Positions 18,084 through 26,215 of a stretch of DNA of 64,000 nt are shown in pieces (position 1 is the first letter of the stretch; every line of letters begins with the position of its first letter). The notes beneath the pieces were generated by a model, which had not been told where the DNA came from, did not search any database, and saw only the letters and a program-made list of their open reading frames with translations. This stretch comes from Streptomyces sp. BK340 (GTDB taxonomy: Bacteria > Actinomycetota > Actinomycetes > Streptomycetales > Streptomycetaceae), in contig NZ_VISR01000005.1 of NCBI RefSeq assembly GCF_007827595.1, positions 248,001 to 312,000 of the forward strand, in the 5' to 3' direction. A program made the position numbers and the translations under genes.

Positions 18084-18303
18084 GCGCCAGATGTTAGGGC
18101 ACGAAAAGCGGCTGTGAGCTGGGGCTTGTCACAGGCAGTCGCCGCTGGTCGCTTCCGGTCACGCTGCGCACCGTGATGAACTCGGCCCTTCGAAAGATCC
18201 GATGAAAGGCCGGGCTTTCGGGTAAAGGAGCGGCAAAACCTGACCGGGCCGTCAATGACTTTCATGCTTTTTCCGACTGCATGCGCGTCATATGCGCGAC
18301 CGC

Positions 18304-18947
18304 TCAGGAATGCGGTTTCATGCCGAGTCCGGCGATCATGCCGGAAACGTATTTCTTGATCGTTTTCCGGCGGGGTGCAACCGGCGGGATGCGACCTGTC
18401 GCCGATCTGCCGGCCGGTGCGCCCTTCGCCGGTCAGTTCGAGGATCTTGTGCCCCTGCCCGGTGTGCCCGTCCGGTCCGCGGTCGGTGCGCGCGCTGCCG
18501 CCGTCGCGCAGCCGCTCCGGGGCGCGAGCCGTCGCGACCGGGCCGGACCGGGAGGCGCCGACGGCCACGGCCCTTACGTCGCACGGAAGTTGTTCGCCTA
18601 CGTCGCACGGCAGTCGTTCACCGCGGATCGCCTTCGACGCGTGTCCGCAGACCCCGGCCACGAGCGCGCCGAAGAGGGCCTCGTCGTCCGTGAACGGGGT
18701 CGGCGTCAGGCACCCGACCGTCCCGTCCAGGGGCCGCATCCCCCGGCACGCCCCGACCCGCTGCCGTCCGGGAGCCGGCACGTCGAGCACCGCGCGGCCG
18801 GGCCGGGTGGCCGGAATCCGTACCGGTGCACCGGCCGCCGCAGCGGCCTCCCCGACCACCTCGGCATCCGCTTCGACGCAGAGCGTCTCGTGCACTCCGC
18901 GGCGCACCGCCTCGTGGTCGCCGAGCGGGAATAACCGGATTTTTCAC
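18304..18947 (-). pseudogene. Decayed NarL/DevR-type response regulator
   Basis: Reading the minus strand, a receiver domain is visible (LFPLGDHEAVRRGVHETL, EVVGEA, RAVLDV, FTDDEALFGALVAG, HASKAIRGERL), then a LuxR-type helix-turn-helix (HKILELTGEGRTGRQIGDRS). Three lesions break it. A GTG at 18947 is followed by five A's that throw the frame, with TGA directly before the receiver. A 24-bp tandem duplication sits at 18575-18622. The frame shifts again inside the recognition helix, where KTIKKYVSGMIAGLGMKPHS and the stop lie in another frame. The acidic pair is GD instead of DD, while the phosphoacceptor Asp in AVLDV survives. It is divergent from the second bkd operon. Confidence 0.82.
18575..18622. 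repeat. 24-bp tandem duplication in response-regulator pseudogene
   Basis: Two adjacent 24-bp units, both starting TACGTCGCACGG and differing at three positions. On the coding strand they duplicate eight residues (GERLPCDV, GEQLPCDV) where relatives have one copy. Confidence 0.8.
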
Positions 18948-19281
18948 TCTTCGTGTACGAGGGCGGTGTCACACATTGACTCTTCCCGTGCCCGGGGTGG
19001 CCGGGATAACGTGCCGTTGCTCCGGCCTCCTGCAAGGCTGTGACCAGCGGCCTTCCAGCCTCTGCGGATTTACTTGGAAATCCAAGCAAAAACGCAGGTC
19101 AGGAGGGGTTTCACAGAAATGTGGAGCACTGGGTAACGTGAAAGTTGCAGGGCGCTCGCCGGGGCACCTGTCACGCCTGTTCCCGGCCGAGTGGCACCCA
19201 CCCCGTGCCCGGTGGTCGAGAACAGGTGAGCCGCACTGGCCTACCGGCAACCCCGGGGGCCGGACCGACGGAGGAGCACAC
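18948..19281. promoter_or_regulatory. Promoter region of second bkd operon
   Basis: 334 bases without a gene between the response-regulator remnant and E1 alpha. It holds a 14-bp palindrome at 19073-19086 and several less G+C-rich patches. A TTGACT at 18976 has no properly spaced -10. None of the palindromes of the first bkd promoter recur here, so the two operons appear to be controlled differently. Confidence 0.5.
19073..19086. promoter_or_regulatory. Palindrome upstream of second bkd operon
   Basis: CTTGGA-AA-TCCAAG, perfect 6-bp arms in an A/T-rich setting, 196 bases before the E1 alpha start. It is a candidate operator for an unidentified regulator; I do not recognise the motif. Confidence 0.5.
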
Positions 19282-20493
19282 GTGACCGTGGACAGCAGTG
19301 CCGCGCGCAAGCCGCGACGCAGCGCCGCAGGCAAGGCCGGCACCACCGGCACCAGTACCGGGACCACCGGCACCAAGCGCACCACCCGCACCACCAAGAA
19401 GAGCGTCGACCCGGAGCTCGTTCAGCTCCTGACGCCCGAGGGCAAGCGGGTCAAGAACGCGGAGTACGACGCCTACGTCGCCGGGATCACCCCCGAAGAG
19501 CTGCGTGGCCTGTACCGCGACATGGTGCTCACCCGCCGGTTCGACGCCGAGGCCACCTCCCTGCAGCGCCAGGGCGAGCTGGGCCTGTGGGCCTCGCTGC
19601 TCGGCCAGGAGGCCGCCCAGATCGGCTCCGGCCGGGCCCTGCGTGACGACGACTACGTCTTCCCGACCTACCGCGAGCACGGCGTCGCCTGGTGCCGCGG
19701 GGTCGACCCGGCCAACCTGCTCGGGATGTTCCGCGGCGTGAACAACGGCGGCTGGGACCCGAACGGCAACAACTTCCACCTGTACACGATCGTCATCGGC
19801 TCCCAGACGCTGCACGCCACCGGCTACGCGATGGGCGTGGCCAAGGACGGCGCGGACTCGGCCGTCATCGCCTACTTCGGCGACGGCGCCTCCAGCCAGG
19901 GCGACGTGGCCGAGTCGTTCACCTTCTCCGCGGTCTACAACGCGCCGGTGGTCTTCTTCTGCCAGAACAACCAGTGGGCCATCTCCGAGCCCACCGAGAA
20001 GCAGACCCGTGTGCCGCTCTACCAGCGTGCCCAGGGCTTCGGCTTCCCGGGCGTGCGCGTGGACGGCAACGACGTGCTGGCCTGCCTCGCGGTCACCAAG
20101 TGGGCGCTGGAGCGTGCCCGCAACGGCGAGGGTCCGACCCTGGTCGAGGCGTACACCTACCGCATGGGTGCCCACACCACCTCCGACGACCCGACCCGCT
20201 ACCGGGGTGACGAGGAGCGGCAGTCCTGGGAGGCGAAGGACCCGATCCTGCGCCTCCGCCGGTTCCTCGAGGCCTCAAACCACGCGGACGAGGGATTCTT
20301 CGCGGAACTCGAGTCCGAGTCCGAGGCGTTGGGCAGGCGAGTGCGCGAAGCGGTCCGCTCCATGCCGGACCCGGACCACTTCGCCATCTTCGAGAACGTG
20401 TACGCGGACGGGCACGCGCTCGTCGACGAGGAGCGAGCCCAGTTCGCCGCCTACCAGGCGTCGTTCGCGGACGTAGAGGCAGAGGGGGTCTGA
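19282..20493 (+). CDS. Branched-chain 2-oxoacid dehydrogenase E1 alpha (second copy)
   Basis: 403 residues from GTG 19282, with GGAGGA seven bases upstream. The thiamine-diphosphate motif runs from YFGDGASSQGDVAESFTFSA to FFCQNNQWAIS, and the loop YRMGAHTTSDDPTRYRG is conserved. An unusual first 40 residues is a basic Ala/Thr/Lys tail (KPRRSAAGKAGTTGTST, TKRTTRTTKKS) absent from the first copy. First gene of a three-gene operon, E1 beta starting 2 bases after its stop. It acts on branched-chain 2-oxo acids; a role in another 2-oxo acid or pyruvate cannot be excluded by sequence alone. Confidence 0.92.
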   Translation: MTVDSSAARKPRRSAAGKAGTTGTSTGTTGTKRTTRTTKKSVDPELVQLLTPEGKRVKNAEYDAYVAGITPEELRGLYRDMVLTRRFDAEATSLQRQGELGLWASLLGQEAAQIGSGRALRDDDYVFPTYREHGVAWCRGVDPANLLGMFRGVNNGGWDPNGNNFHLYTIVIGSQTLHATGYAMGVAKDGADSAVIAYFGDGASSQGDVAESFTFSAVYNAPVVFFCQNNQWAISEPTEKQTRVPLYQRAQGFGFPGVRVDGNDVLACLAVTKWALERARNGEGPTLVEAYTYRMGAHTTSDDPTRYRGDEERQSWEAKDPILRLRRFLEASNHADEGFFAELESESEALGRRVREAVRSMPDPDHFAIFENVYADGHALVDEERAQFAAYQASFADVEAEGV

Positions 20494-20495
20494 TC

Positions 20496-21482
20496 ATGGC
20501 AGCCGAGACCAAGACCATGGCGCTGGCCAAGGCGATCAACGAGTCGCTGCGCCGCGCACTGGAGACGGACCCCAAGGTCCTCGTCATGGGCGAGGACGTC
20601 GGCAAGCTGGGCGGTGTCTTCCGCGTCACCGACGGCCTGCAGAAGGACTTCGGCGAGAGCCGCGTCATCGACACCCCGCTCGCCGAGTCGGGCATCGTCG
20701 GCACCGCGATCGGCCTGGCCCTGCGCGGCTACCGCCCGGTGGTGGAGATCCAGTTCGACGGCTTCGTCTTCCCGGCCTACGACCAGATCGTCACGCAGCT
20801 GGCGAAGATGCACGCCCGTGCGCTGGGCAAGGTCAAGATGCCGGTCGTCATCCGCATCCCCTACGGCGGTGGCATCGGCGCGGTCGAACACCACTCCGAG
20901 TCCCCCGAGGCGCTGTTCGCGCACGTGGCGGGCCTGAAGGTGGTCAGCCCCTCCAACGCGTCCGACGCGTACTGGATGATGCAGCAGGCCATCCAGAGCG
21001 ACGACCCGGTAATCTACTTCGAGCCCAAGCGCCGCTACTGGGACAAGGGCGAGGTCAGCACCGAGGCGATCCCCGGCCCCCTGCACAAGGCCCAGGTCGT
21101 CCGTGAGGGCACGGACCTGACCCTGGCCGCGTACGGGCCGATGGTGAAGCTGTGCCAGGAGGTCGCCGCCGCGGCCGCCGAGGAGGGCAAGTCCCTGGAG
21201 GTGCTGGACCTGCGCTCGGTCAGCCCCCTCGACTTCGACTCCATCCAGGCCTCGGTCGAGAAGACCCGCCGCCTGGTCGTCGTGCACGAGGCCCCGGTGT
21301 TCTTCGGCTCCGGCGCGGAGATCGCCGCCCGGATCACGGAGCGCTGCTTCTACCACCTGGAGGCCCCGGTGCTCCGGGTCGGCGGCTACCACGCCCCGTA
21401 CCCGCCGGCGCGCCTGGAGGAGGAGTACCTGCCGGGTCTGGACCGGGTGCTCGACGCCGTCGACCGTGCCCTGGCGTACTGA
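20496..21482 (+). CDS. Branched-chain 2-oxoacid dehydrogenase E1 beta (second copy)
   Basis: 328 residues. Same architecture as the first copy: VLVMGEDVGKLGGVFRVTDG at the start, YGGGIGAVEHHSESPEALFA in the middle, and a transketolase C domain with VVVHEAPVFFGSGAEIAARI. Starts 2 bases after the E1 alpha stop and ends 11 bases before the E2 start, so spacing is looser than the overlapping starts of the first operon. Together with the divergence in sequence this argues for two old, separately kept clusters. Confidence 0.92.
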   Translation: MAAETKTMALAKAINESLRRALETDPKVLVMGEDVGKLGGVFRVTDGLQKDFGESRVIDTPLAESGIVGTAIGLALRGYRPVVEIQFDGFVFPAYDQIVTQLAKMHARALGKVKMPVVIRIPYGGGIGAVEHHSESPEALFAHVAGLKVVSPSNASDAYWMMQQAIQSDDPVIYFEPKRRYWDKGEVSTEAIPGPLHKAQVVREGTDLTLAAYGPMVKLCQEVAAAAAEEGKSLEVLDLRSVSPLDFDSIQASVEKTRRLVVVHEAPVFFGSGAEIAARITERCFYHLEAPVLRVGGYHAPYPPARLEEEYLPGLDRVLDAVDRALAY

Positions 21483-21493
21483 GGAGAGGGTTC

Positions 21494-22921
21494 GTGACGA
21501 CGATGACGGAAGCTTCCGTGCGCGAGTTCAAGATGCCCGACGTGGGCGAGGGACTCACCGAGGCCGAGATCCTCAAGTGGTACGTCCAGCCCGGTGACAC
21601 GGTCACCGACGGCCAGGTGGTGTGCGAGGTCGAGACCGCCAAGGCGGCCGTCGAACTCCCCATCCCCTACGACGGCGTGGTCCGCTCACTGCACTTCCCC
21701 GAGGGCACCACGGTCGACGTGGGCACGGCCATCATCGCGGTGGACGTGGCCGGCGGCGCACCGGCGCAGGCTCCCGCCGAGCAGCCGAAGGCGGAAGAGC
21801 CCAAGGCGGAGGAACCCAAGGCGGAGGAGCCCAAGACGGAGGGCCGCCAGCCGGTCCTGGTCGGCTACGGCGTGGCGACCACCTCCACCAAGCGCCGCCC
21901 GCGCAAGGGCCCGGAGGTCACGGTCCCGGCCGCGGCCCAGGCCGTCCAGAGCGAGTTGAACGGGCACGGCGCCGCCGTCCCCGCCCAGGCCCGCCCGCTG
22001 GCCAAGCCGCCGGTGCGCAAGCTGGCGAAGGACCTCGGCGTCGACCTCGCCACGGTCACCCCGTCCGGCCCGGACGGTGTGATCACCCGCGAGGACGTCC
22101 ACGCCGCGGCGACCCCCAGGGCCGCCGAGCCGGCCGTGGCCGCCCAGGTCACCGCCCCCGCTGCGGCCGCTCCCGCCGTGACGGCTCCTGCCGCGACCGC
22201 CCCCGTGGCGTACGACGGCGCCCGCGAGACCCGCATCCCGGTCAAGGGCGTCCGCAAGGCGACCGCGCAGGCCATGATCGGCTCCGCGTTCACGGCGCCG
22301 CACGTCACGGAGTTCGTGACGGTGGACGTGACGCGCACGATGAAGCTGGTCGAGGAGCTCAAGCAGGACAAGGAGTTCCAGGGTCTGCGGGTGAACCCGC
22401 TGCTCCTGATCGCCAAGGCCCTGCTGGTCGCCATCAGGCGCAACCCGGACATCAACGCGTCCTGGGACGAGCCCAACCAGGAGATCGTGCTCAAGCACTA
22501 CGTGAACCTGGGCATCGCGGCGGCCACCCCCCGCGGCCTGATCGTCCCGAACATCAAGGACGCCCACGCCAAGACGCTCCCGCAGCTGGCCGAGTCCCTG
22601 GGCGAGCTGGTGGGCACGGCCCGTGAGGGCAAGACGTCCCCCGCGGCGATGCAGGGCGGCACGGTGACCATCACCAACGTCGGCGTCTTCGGCGTCGACA
22701 CCGGCACGCCGATCCTCAACCCCGGCGAGTCCGCGATCCTGGCGGTCGGCGCGATCAAGCTCCAGCCGTGGGTCCACAAGGGCAAGGTCAAGCCGCGCCA
22801 GGTCACCACCCTGGCCCTCAGCTTCGACCACCGCCTGGTCGACGGCGAACTCGGCTCCAAGGTGCTCGCCGACGTGGCGGCCGTCCTGGAGCAGCCGAAG
22901 CGGTTGATCACCTGGGCGTGA
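21494..22921 (+). CDS. Branched-chain 2-oxoacid dehydrogenase E2 acyltransferase (second copy)
   Basis: 475 residues from GTG 21494 (GGAGAGGG upstream); an ATG three codons later is possible. Lipoyl domain at 10-85 with lipoyl K50 in VETAKAAVE, then a linker with a tandem PKAEE repeat (about residues 97-116), a peripheral subunit-binding domain (PPVRKLAKDLGVDLATVTPSG), a second Ala/Pro-rich linker and the acyltransferase core. Catalytic FDHRLVDGE with H446 and D450. Compared with the first E2 it has longer, more charged linkers. A strong hairpin 33 bases after the stop ends the operon. Confidence 0.92.
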   Translation: MTTMTEASVREFKMPDVGEGLTEAEILKWYVQPGDTVTDGQVVCEVETAKAAVELPIPYDGVVRSLHFPEGTTVDVGTAIIAVDVAGGAPAQAPAEQPKAEEPKAEEPKAEEPKTEGRQPVLVGYGVATTSTKRRPRKGPEVTVPAAAQAVQSELNGHGAAVPAQARPLAKPPVRKLAKDLGVDLATVTPSGPDGVITREDVHAAATPRAAEPAVAAQVTAPAAAAPAVTAPAATAPVAYDGARETRIPVKGVRKATAQAMIGSAFTAPHVTEFVTVDVTRTMKLVEELKQDKEFQGLRVNPLLLIAKALLVAIRRNPDINASWDEPNQEIVLKHYVNLGIAAATPRGLIVPNIKDAHAKTLPQLAESLGELVGTAREGKTSPAAMQGGTVTITNVGVFGVDTGTPILNPGESAILAVGAIKLQPWVHKGKVKPRQVTTLALSFDHRLVDGELGSKVLADVAAVLEQPKRLITWA

Positions 22922-22954
22922 CAGCCCTCGGCCCTGTAGCCTCTGAGGCCTGAA

Positions 22955-22989
22955 GGGGGCGGCCGCAACTTTGTCTTGCGGCCGCCCCC
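22955..22989. terminator. Strong hairpin after second bkd operon
   Basis: Perfect 14-bp arms GGGGGCGGCCGCAA and TTGCGGCCGCCCCC around a 7-base loop. It sits between the E2 stop and the stop of the convergent Bro-N gene and should work in both directions. Confidence 0.9.
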
Positions 22990-22993
22990 TCTC

Positions 22994-23959
22994 TCAGGGC
23001 TGGTTCAGCACATACACCGGTGCGCCGTCCTCAGCCGCGCCCCGTGAACGGATGCAGGCGTGCTTGCGCAGCAGGCGCAGGCATTCGTTGACGCGGCGCA
23101 CCGACAGCCCCGTACGGGCCGCGATCGATTCGAGCGGCTCGCGCAGCTCACCGCTCTCGACGAGAACCGGGGCGATCACCACAGCAACCGTCCACACGTC
23201 CTCCGTCACGGACAGCCGTTGCCGCCAGTCGGCCAGCACGGTCTCCGTGGTGGGGTGACCGGTGGGGGCGGCGCGGACGAGGGTCAGGGCGTCGAACCGG
23301 TCTGCGATGCGTTCCAGCGCCCGGACCATGGCCTGTTGCACGGCGAGTGTGGCCTTCTGCGTCGCCAGCGTCTCCCTCTGGACGGCCAGCATCTCCTTCT
23401 GCAGCTCGACCGATTCGCGCTGCCCGTTCGCCAGCTCCTCGTCCAGCTGAAGGTTGTGCGCCTCAAGCCGGACGATGGCCTCCGCGACCTGCTCCGGCAT
23501 GGCGTACGCGATGGGCGCGCCCGGTTCGGCCGGCTGCACCTCGGCCTCTTCGAGAGTGTAGGAACCCTCTCGCTGCACGGTCTCGACGACCTCGGCGACC
23601 CACTGCTTGAAGGGGGCGCAGGAGGGTTTCGTGCAGGCCTGGACGAGCAGGATCAGGCCCTGGAGATCGATCAGATTCATGTCTCGGCGCCACTCCCGAC
23701 CTGCGGGAATGCTGAGACCGTAACCTCCAGTTACGTTCTCGAGGATCTCTCGGTGCTCTTCCGGGACATGGTCGGCGAGAGCCTTCCTCGAGTTGGTGTG
23801 CCCGAGTTCCCGGCAGACATCCACAGCCGGAAACCAATGCGTCCCGTCCGGCATGGTCAGCCGTCGTACCCGGGCTCCGGTGGCCGCGTACACGAAGTCG
23901 CTGATGTCGATCGCTTCGTGCCGTCCGGCGGGCTTCGCCTGCTTGCTGGGTTCGTTCAT
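22994..23959 (-). CDS. Bro-N domain (phage antirepressor-like) protein
   Basis: 321 residues from the ATG at 23959, chosen because GGAGGTGG precedes it. Residues about 15-115 match a Bro-N domain (DFVYAATGARVRRLTMPDGT, FPAVDVCRELGHTNSRKAL, DMNLIDLQGLILLVQAC). Residues 180-245 are a Gln/Glu/Ala coiled-coil (ESVELQKEMLAVQRETLATQ). The C-terminus carries a helix-turn-helix (LESIAARTGLSVRRVNECLR). Bro-N proteins are typical of phages and mobile DNA, where they act as DNA-binding antirepressors; here it sits alone between core genes with an A/T-richer upstream region, so it was probably acquired. Role in the cell unknown. Confidence 0.82.
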   Translation of the reverse strand: MNEPSKQAKPAGRHEAIDISDFVYAATGARVRRLTMPDGTHWFPAVDVCRELGHTNSRKALADHVPEEHREILENVTGGYGLSIPAGREWRRDMNLIDLQGLILLVQACTKPSCAPFKQWVAEVVETVQREGSYTLEEAEVQPAEPGAPIAYAMPEQVAEAIVRLEAHNLQLDEELANGQRESVELQKEMLAVQRETLATQKATLAVQQAMVRALERIADRFDALTLVRAAPTGHPTTETVLADWRQRLSVTEDVWTVAVVIAPVLVESGELREPLESIAARTGLSVRRVNECLRLLRKHACIRSRGAAEDGAPVYVLNQP

Positions 23960-24298
23960 GTGAACCACCTCCGCTGCGGAAGGTAGAGCGGAGGAAATCG
24001 AATATGCCAACTGCAATCTGGATATTCATCATTGAGAGGGAAGATCGCCGATTCAGCTGGCGTGGACCGCTATTGAGCGAGAGTGATCTCAACTGCCTTA
24101 AATTGACCGCATGGTAGCGGGGGTAAATAGTGCGACGCGGCATGCGAAGAGACGGACCGGGAGGAGAAGGGCGGGCAGAAGAGGCCCGTCCCGAAAGGGG
24201 CATTGGCCAGAACCCTGACAGGGCATCAGGGGTGACTCCGGGTCGTGCCGGGGATGTCACCGATGGTGGTCGAGTGACAGCAGCGGCACGTTGGGCGC
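23960..24298. promoter_or_regulatory. A/T-richer intergenic region upstream of Bro-N gene
   Basis: 339 bases without a convincing gene. The first about 160 bases, next to the Bro-N start, are visibly less G+C rich than the surroundings and contain a long inverted repeat (24000-24027). The rest leads to the secreted protein gene and shows purine-rich GGAGGAGA near 24160 but no further signal. Confidence 0.5.
24000..24027. promoter_or_regulatory. Inverted repeat before Bro-N gene
   Basis: GAATATGCCA and TGGATATTC are inverted copies apart from one bulged base, separated by 9 bases, 41 bases upstream of the Bro-N start. A possible autoregulatory operator. Confidence 0.5.
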
Positions 24299-25060
24299 AT
24301 GACGAAATCCACTGCTGCTCGCCCGACTTCCGCCACCGCCCGCCGTCTCGCCGCTGTCGCCGGCGCCGCCGTCCTCGCCGGTACCGCAGCGGTGTGCGCG
24401 CCGGGTGTCGCCTACTCCGCGCCTCGTTCCACCACCGCGTCCACCACCGCGTCCGCGACCGGCTTCGGCGACTGTCCCGCTCTGCCCGACGGTGTCGACC
24501 CGGCCCGCTGGAGGTGCGAAGTGCACACCGCCGCACCGCGGTTGACCATGGGCGCGGTCACAGTGGATCTGGCCCCGATCACCATGACGCATGCCGAGGG
24601 TCCTCTGCCGGACGGCAGCAACGGGCAGGTGTGGGGAGCGATGCACAGCACGCCGACCGCCGTGCCGGGCGGGCTGACCGGCACCCCCGCGGGCGATCAC
24701 GCGCCGGCGCTGGGGATGGCGATACAGCCGGAGTACGGTGGCCGGTCCGACTTCTACACCGGCACGTTCAGCCTCCGCTTCCGGCTCGTGGGTCCGCTGC
24801 TGCCGCACGGCTGCACCATCGGCGCGAGCGCACCCGTCGACTTCCGGCTGAAGCGCTCGGGCCCCTCCAAGTGGGTCTCCCAGGATCCGCCGGTGATCGA
24901 GTTCTCGGCGTACGACGACACCTTCACCGCTCCGGCGGCCGAGCACTGCGGTCCGCTCACCCCTTCCCTCAACCGACGGCTCGGCCTGCCGGCGGCCGGC
25001 CACAACCTGATGTCCTACGACGCCTCCTACACCTTCAAGACGTACGACCAGCTCTCGTGA
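24299..25060 (+). CDS. Secreted protein of unknown function
   Basis: 253 residues. A classical export signal is visible: basic start, then LAAVAGAAVLAGTAAVCAPG and a likely cleavage after AYSA near residue 40. The mature part has a few cysteines (DCPALPDG, RWRCEVH, HGCTIG, EHCGPL) that could form two disulfides outside the cell. It repeats short beta-rich phrases such as MGAVTVDLAPITMTHAEGPL and SDFYTGTFSLRFRLVG, which suggests an all-beta fold. I do not recognise the family. It stands alone, with 142 bases before the next gene on the same strand. Confidence 0.7.
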   Translation: MTKSTAARPTSATARRLAAVAGAAVLAGTAAVCAPGVAYSAPRSTTASTTASATGFGDCPALPDGVDPARWRCEVHTAAPRLTMGAVTVDLAPITMTHAEGPLPDGSNGQVWGAMHSTPTAVPGGLTGTPAGDHAPALGMAIQPEYGGRSDFYTGTFSLRFRLVGPLLPHGCTIGASAPVDFRLKRSGPSKWVSQDPPVIEFSAYDDTFTAPAAEHCGPLTPSLNRRLGLPAAGHNLMSYDASYTFKTYDQLS

Positions 25061-25202
25061 GAACCCGGCCCTGGTGCCGGACGGGAAGGAGAGACGAGAT
25101 GAGCTGAGATGAGAAAGGAGGGAACCTTTCGCACCCACCCCTGCTCCTGACCCGGCGACGCGGACCCGACGGGGGACCGCACGGGCCCGAGAGGGGTCAT
25201 GG

Positions 25203-26102
25203 ATGGCACCGCACACCGTGGTCGTGTCCGACCGGCCGATGCCGGAGGACATACGTGCAGAGCACCGCAGGCTGGAGGTCCGGCGCACCCGGCTGCACCT
25301 CGCCGAGTACGGCGGCAACGGCACCCCGCTGCTGATGCTGCACGGCTTCCCGCAGCACTGGTACGCCTGGCACAAGGTCGCCGCCCTGCTTCCGGACGGA
25401 TACCGGCTGATCTGCCCGGACCTGCGCGGCTTCGGCTGGTCCGAACCCACCCCGCACGGCTACGACATGGACGCCCTGGCCGAGGACGCCCTCGCACTGC
25501 TGGACGCGCTCGGGCTGGAGCGGGTCGGGCTGGTCGGTCACGACTGGGGCGCGTACCTGGGGTTCCGGCTGTGCCTGCGGGCGCCGGAGCGGTTCACCGG
25601 GTACCTGGCCCTGAACATGCCCCACCCCTGGCCCCGGCACCGGGCGGTCCTGCCCAACCTGTGGCGGATGTGGTACACCGCGTTCGTCGAGTACCCGGTG
25701 CTCGGGCGGGCCGTACTCCGGCACCGGCCCGGCTTCACCCGCTTCCTGCTGCGTCACCAGGCGGCCGACCCGGGCGTGTGGACGGACGCCGATCTCGCCG
25801 AGTACGCGGCCGCGACCTCCGTCAGCGCGCCCGCCGCACAGTCCCTGTTCTGGCAGTACGTGCTGCACGACATCCCCGCGCTGGTCCGCGGCACCTGGCG
25901 CCGGCACCGGCTGACCGTGCCCACGCTGCTGCTGGGCGGGGAGCGGGACGTCGTGGTCCCGCCGTCACTGCTCGCGGGGTCGGAGCCGTACGCCGACGAG
26001 CTGACCGTGCGGCTGGTGCCGGGGGCCGGGCACTTCCTGCCGCAGGAGCGGCCGGAGGCGGTCGCCGAGGGGATCGGGGAACTGTTCGCCGTGCCGCGCT
26101 AG
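25203..26102 (+). CDS. Alpha/beta hydrolase, epoxide hydrolase/haloalkane-type
   Basis: 299 residues from the ATG at 25203. The alpha/beta-hydrolase landmarks are the oxyanion motif LLMLHGFPQHWYAWH, the D-R-G-F-G-W-S turn (CPDLRGFGWSEP), the nucleophile elbow GHDWGAYLG with an Asp nucleophile, and a late acid/His pair (ERDVVVPP, GAGHFLPQERP). HGFP and an Asp nucleophile point to epoxide hydrolases or dehalogenases rather than esterases. Substrate not predictable. Its TAG stop lies inside the target duplication of an IS remnant. Confidence 0.87.
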   Translation: MAPHTVVVSDRPMPEDIRAEHRRLEVRRTRLHLAEYGGNGTPLLMLHGFPQHWYAWHKVAALLPDGYRLICPDLRGFGWSEPTPHGYDMDALAEDALALLDALGLERVGLVGHDWGAYLGFRLCLRAPERFTGYLALNMPHPWPRHRAVLPNLWRMWYTAFVEYPVLGRAVLRHRPGFTRFLLRHQAADPGVWTDADLAEYAAATSVSAPAAQSLFWQYVLHDIPALVRGTWRRHRLTVPTLLLGGERDVVVPPSLLAGSEPYADELTVRLVPGAGHFLPQERPEAVAEGIGELFAVPR

Positions 26103-26215
26103 CTGTACTCGCGCCCTGGCTGCACTTCTACGACACTGGCCGCCGGCACACTGCGCTCGGCGGCCGGCCACCGATCACCCGACTGTCACCAAAGTCATGA
26201 CCGAGTACAGCTAGC
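26098..26215 (+). mobile_element. Internally deleted IS481-type copy
   Basis: Perfect 16-bp inverted repeats (26096-26111 and 26202-26217) flank 90 bases. The mobile part runs from TGTACTCG (26104) to CGAGTACA (26209), bracketed by GCTAGC on both sides, which looks like a duplicated palindromic target. The interior still encodes the end of an IS481-family transposase (APWLHFYDTGRRHTALGGRP then PITRLSPKS and stop). Everything upstream of that is deleted, so the copy is about 106 bp and could only move with help. It separates the stops of the hydrolase and the SRPBCC gene. Confidence 0.75.

Noticed and set aside
18281..18934. Plus-strand frame over the response-regulator remnant
   Set aside because: No domain in this frame, while the minus strand reads a receiver and helix-turn-helix with lesions.
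18976..19012. TTGACT and TAACGT as promoter of the second bkd operon
   Set aside because: The spacing is 25 bases, far from the usual 16-19; kept only as a remark.
24130..25107. Alternative 325-codon frame over the secreted protein gene
   Set aside because: Arg-rich noise; the 24299-25060 frame has a proper signal peptide.
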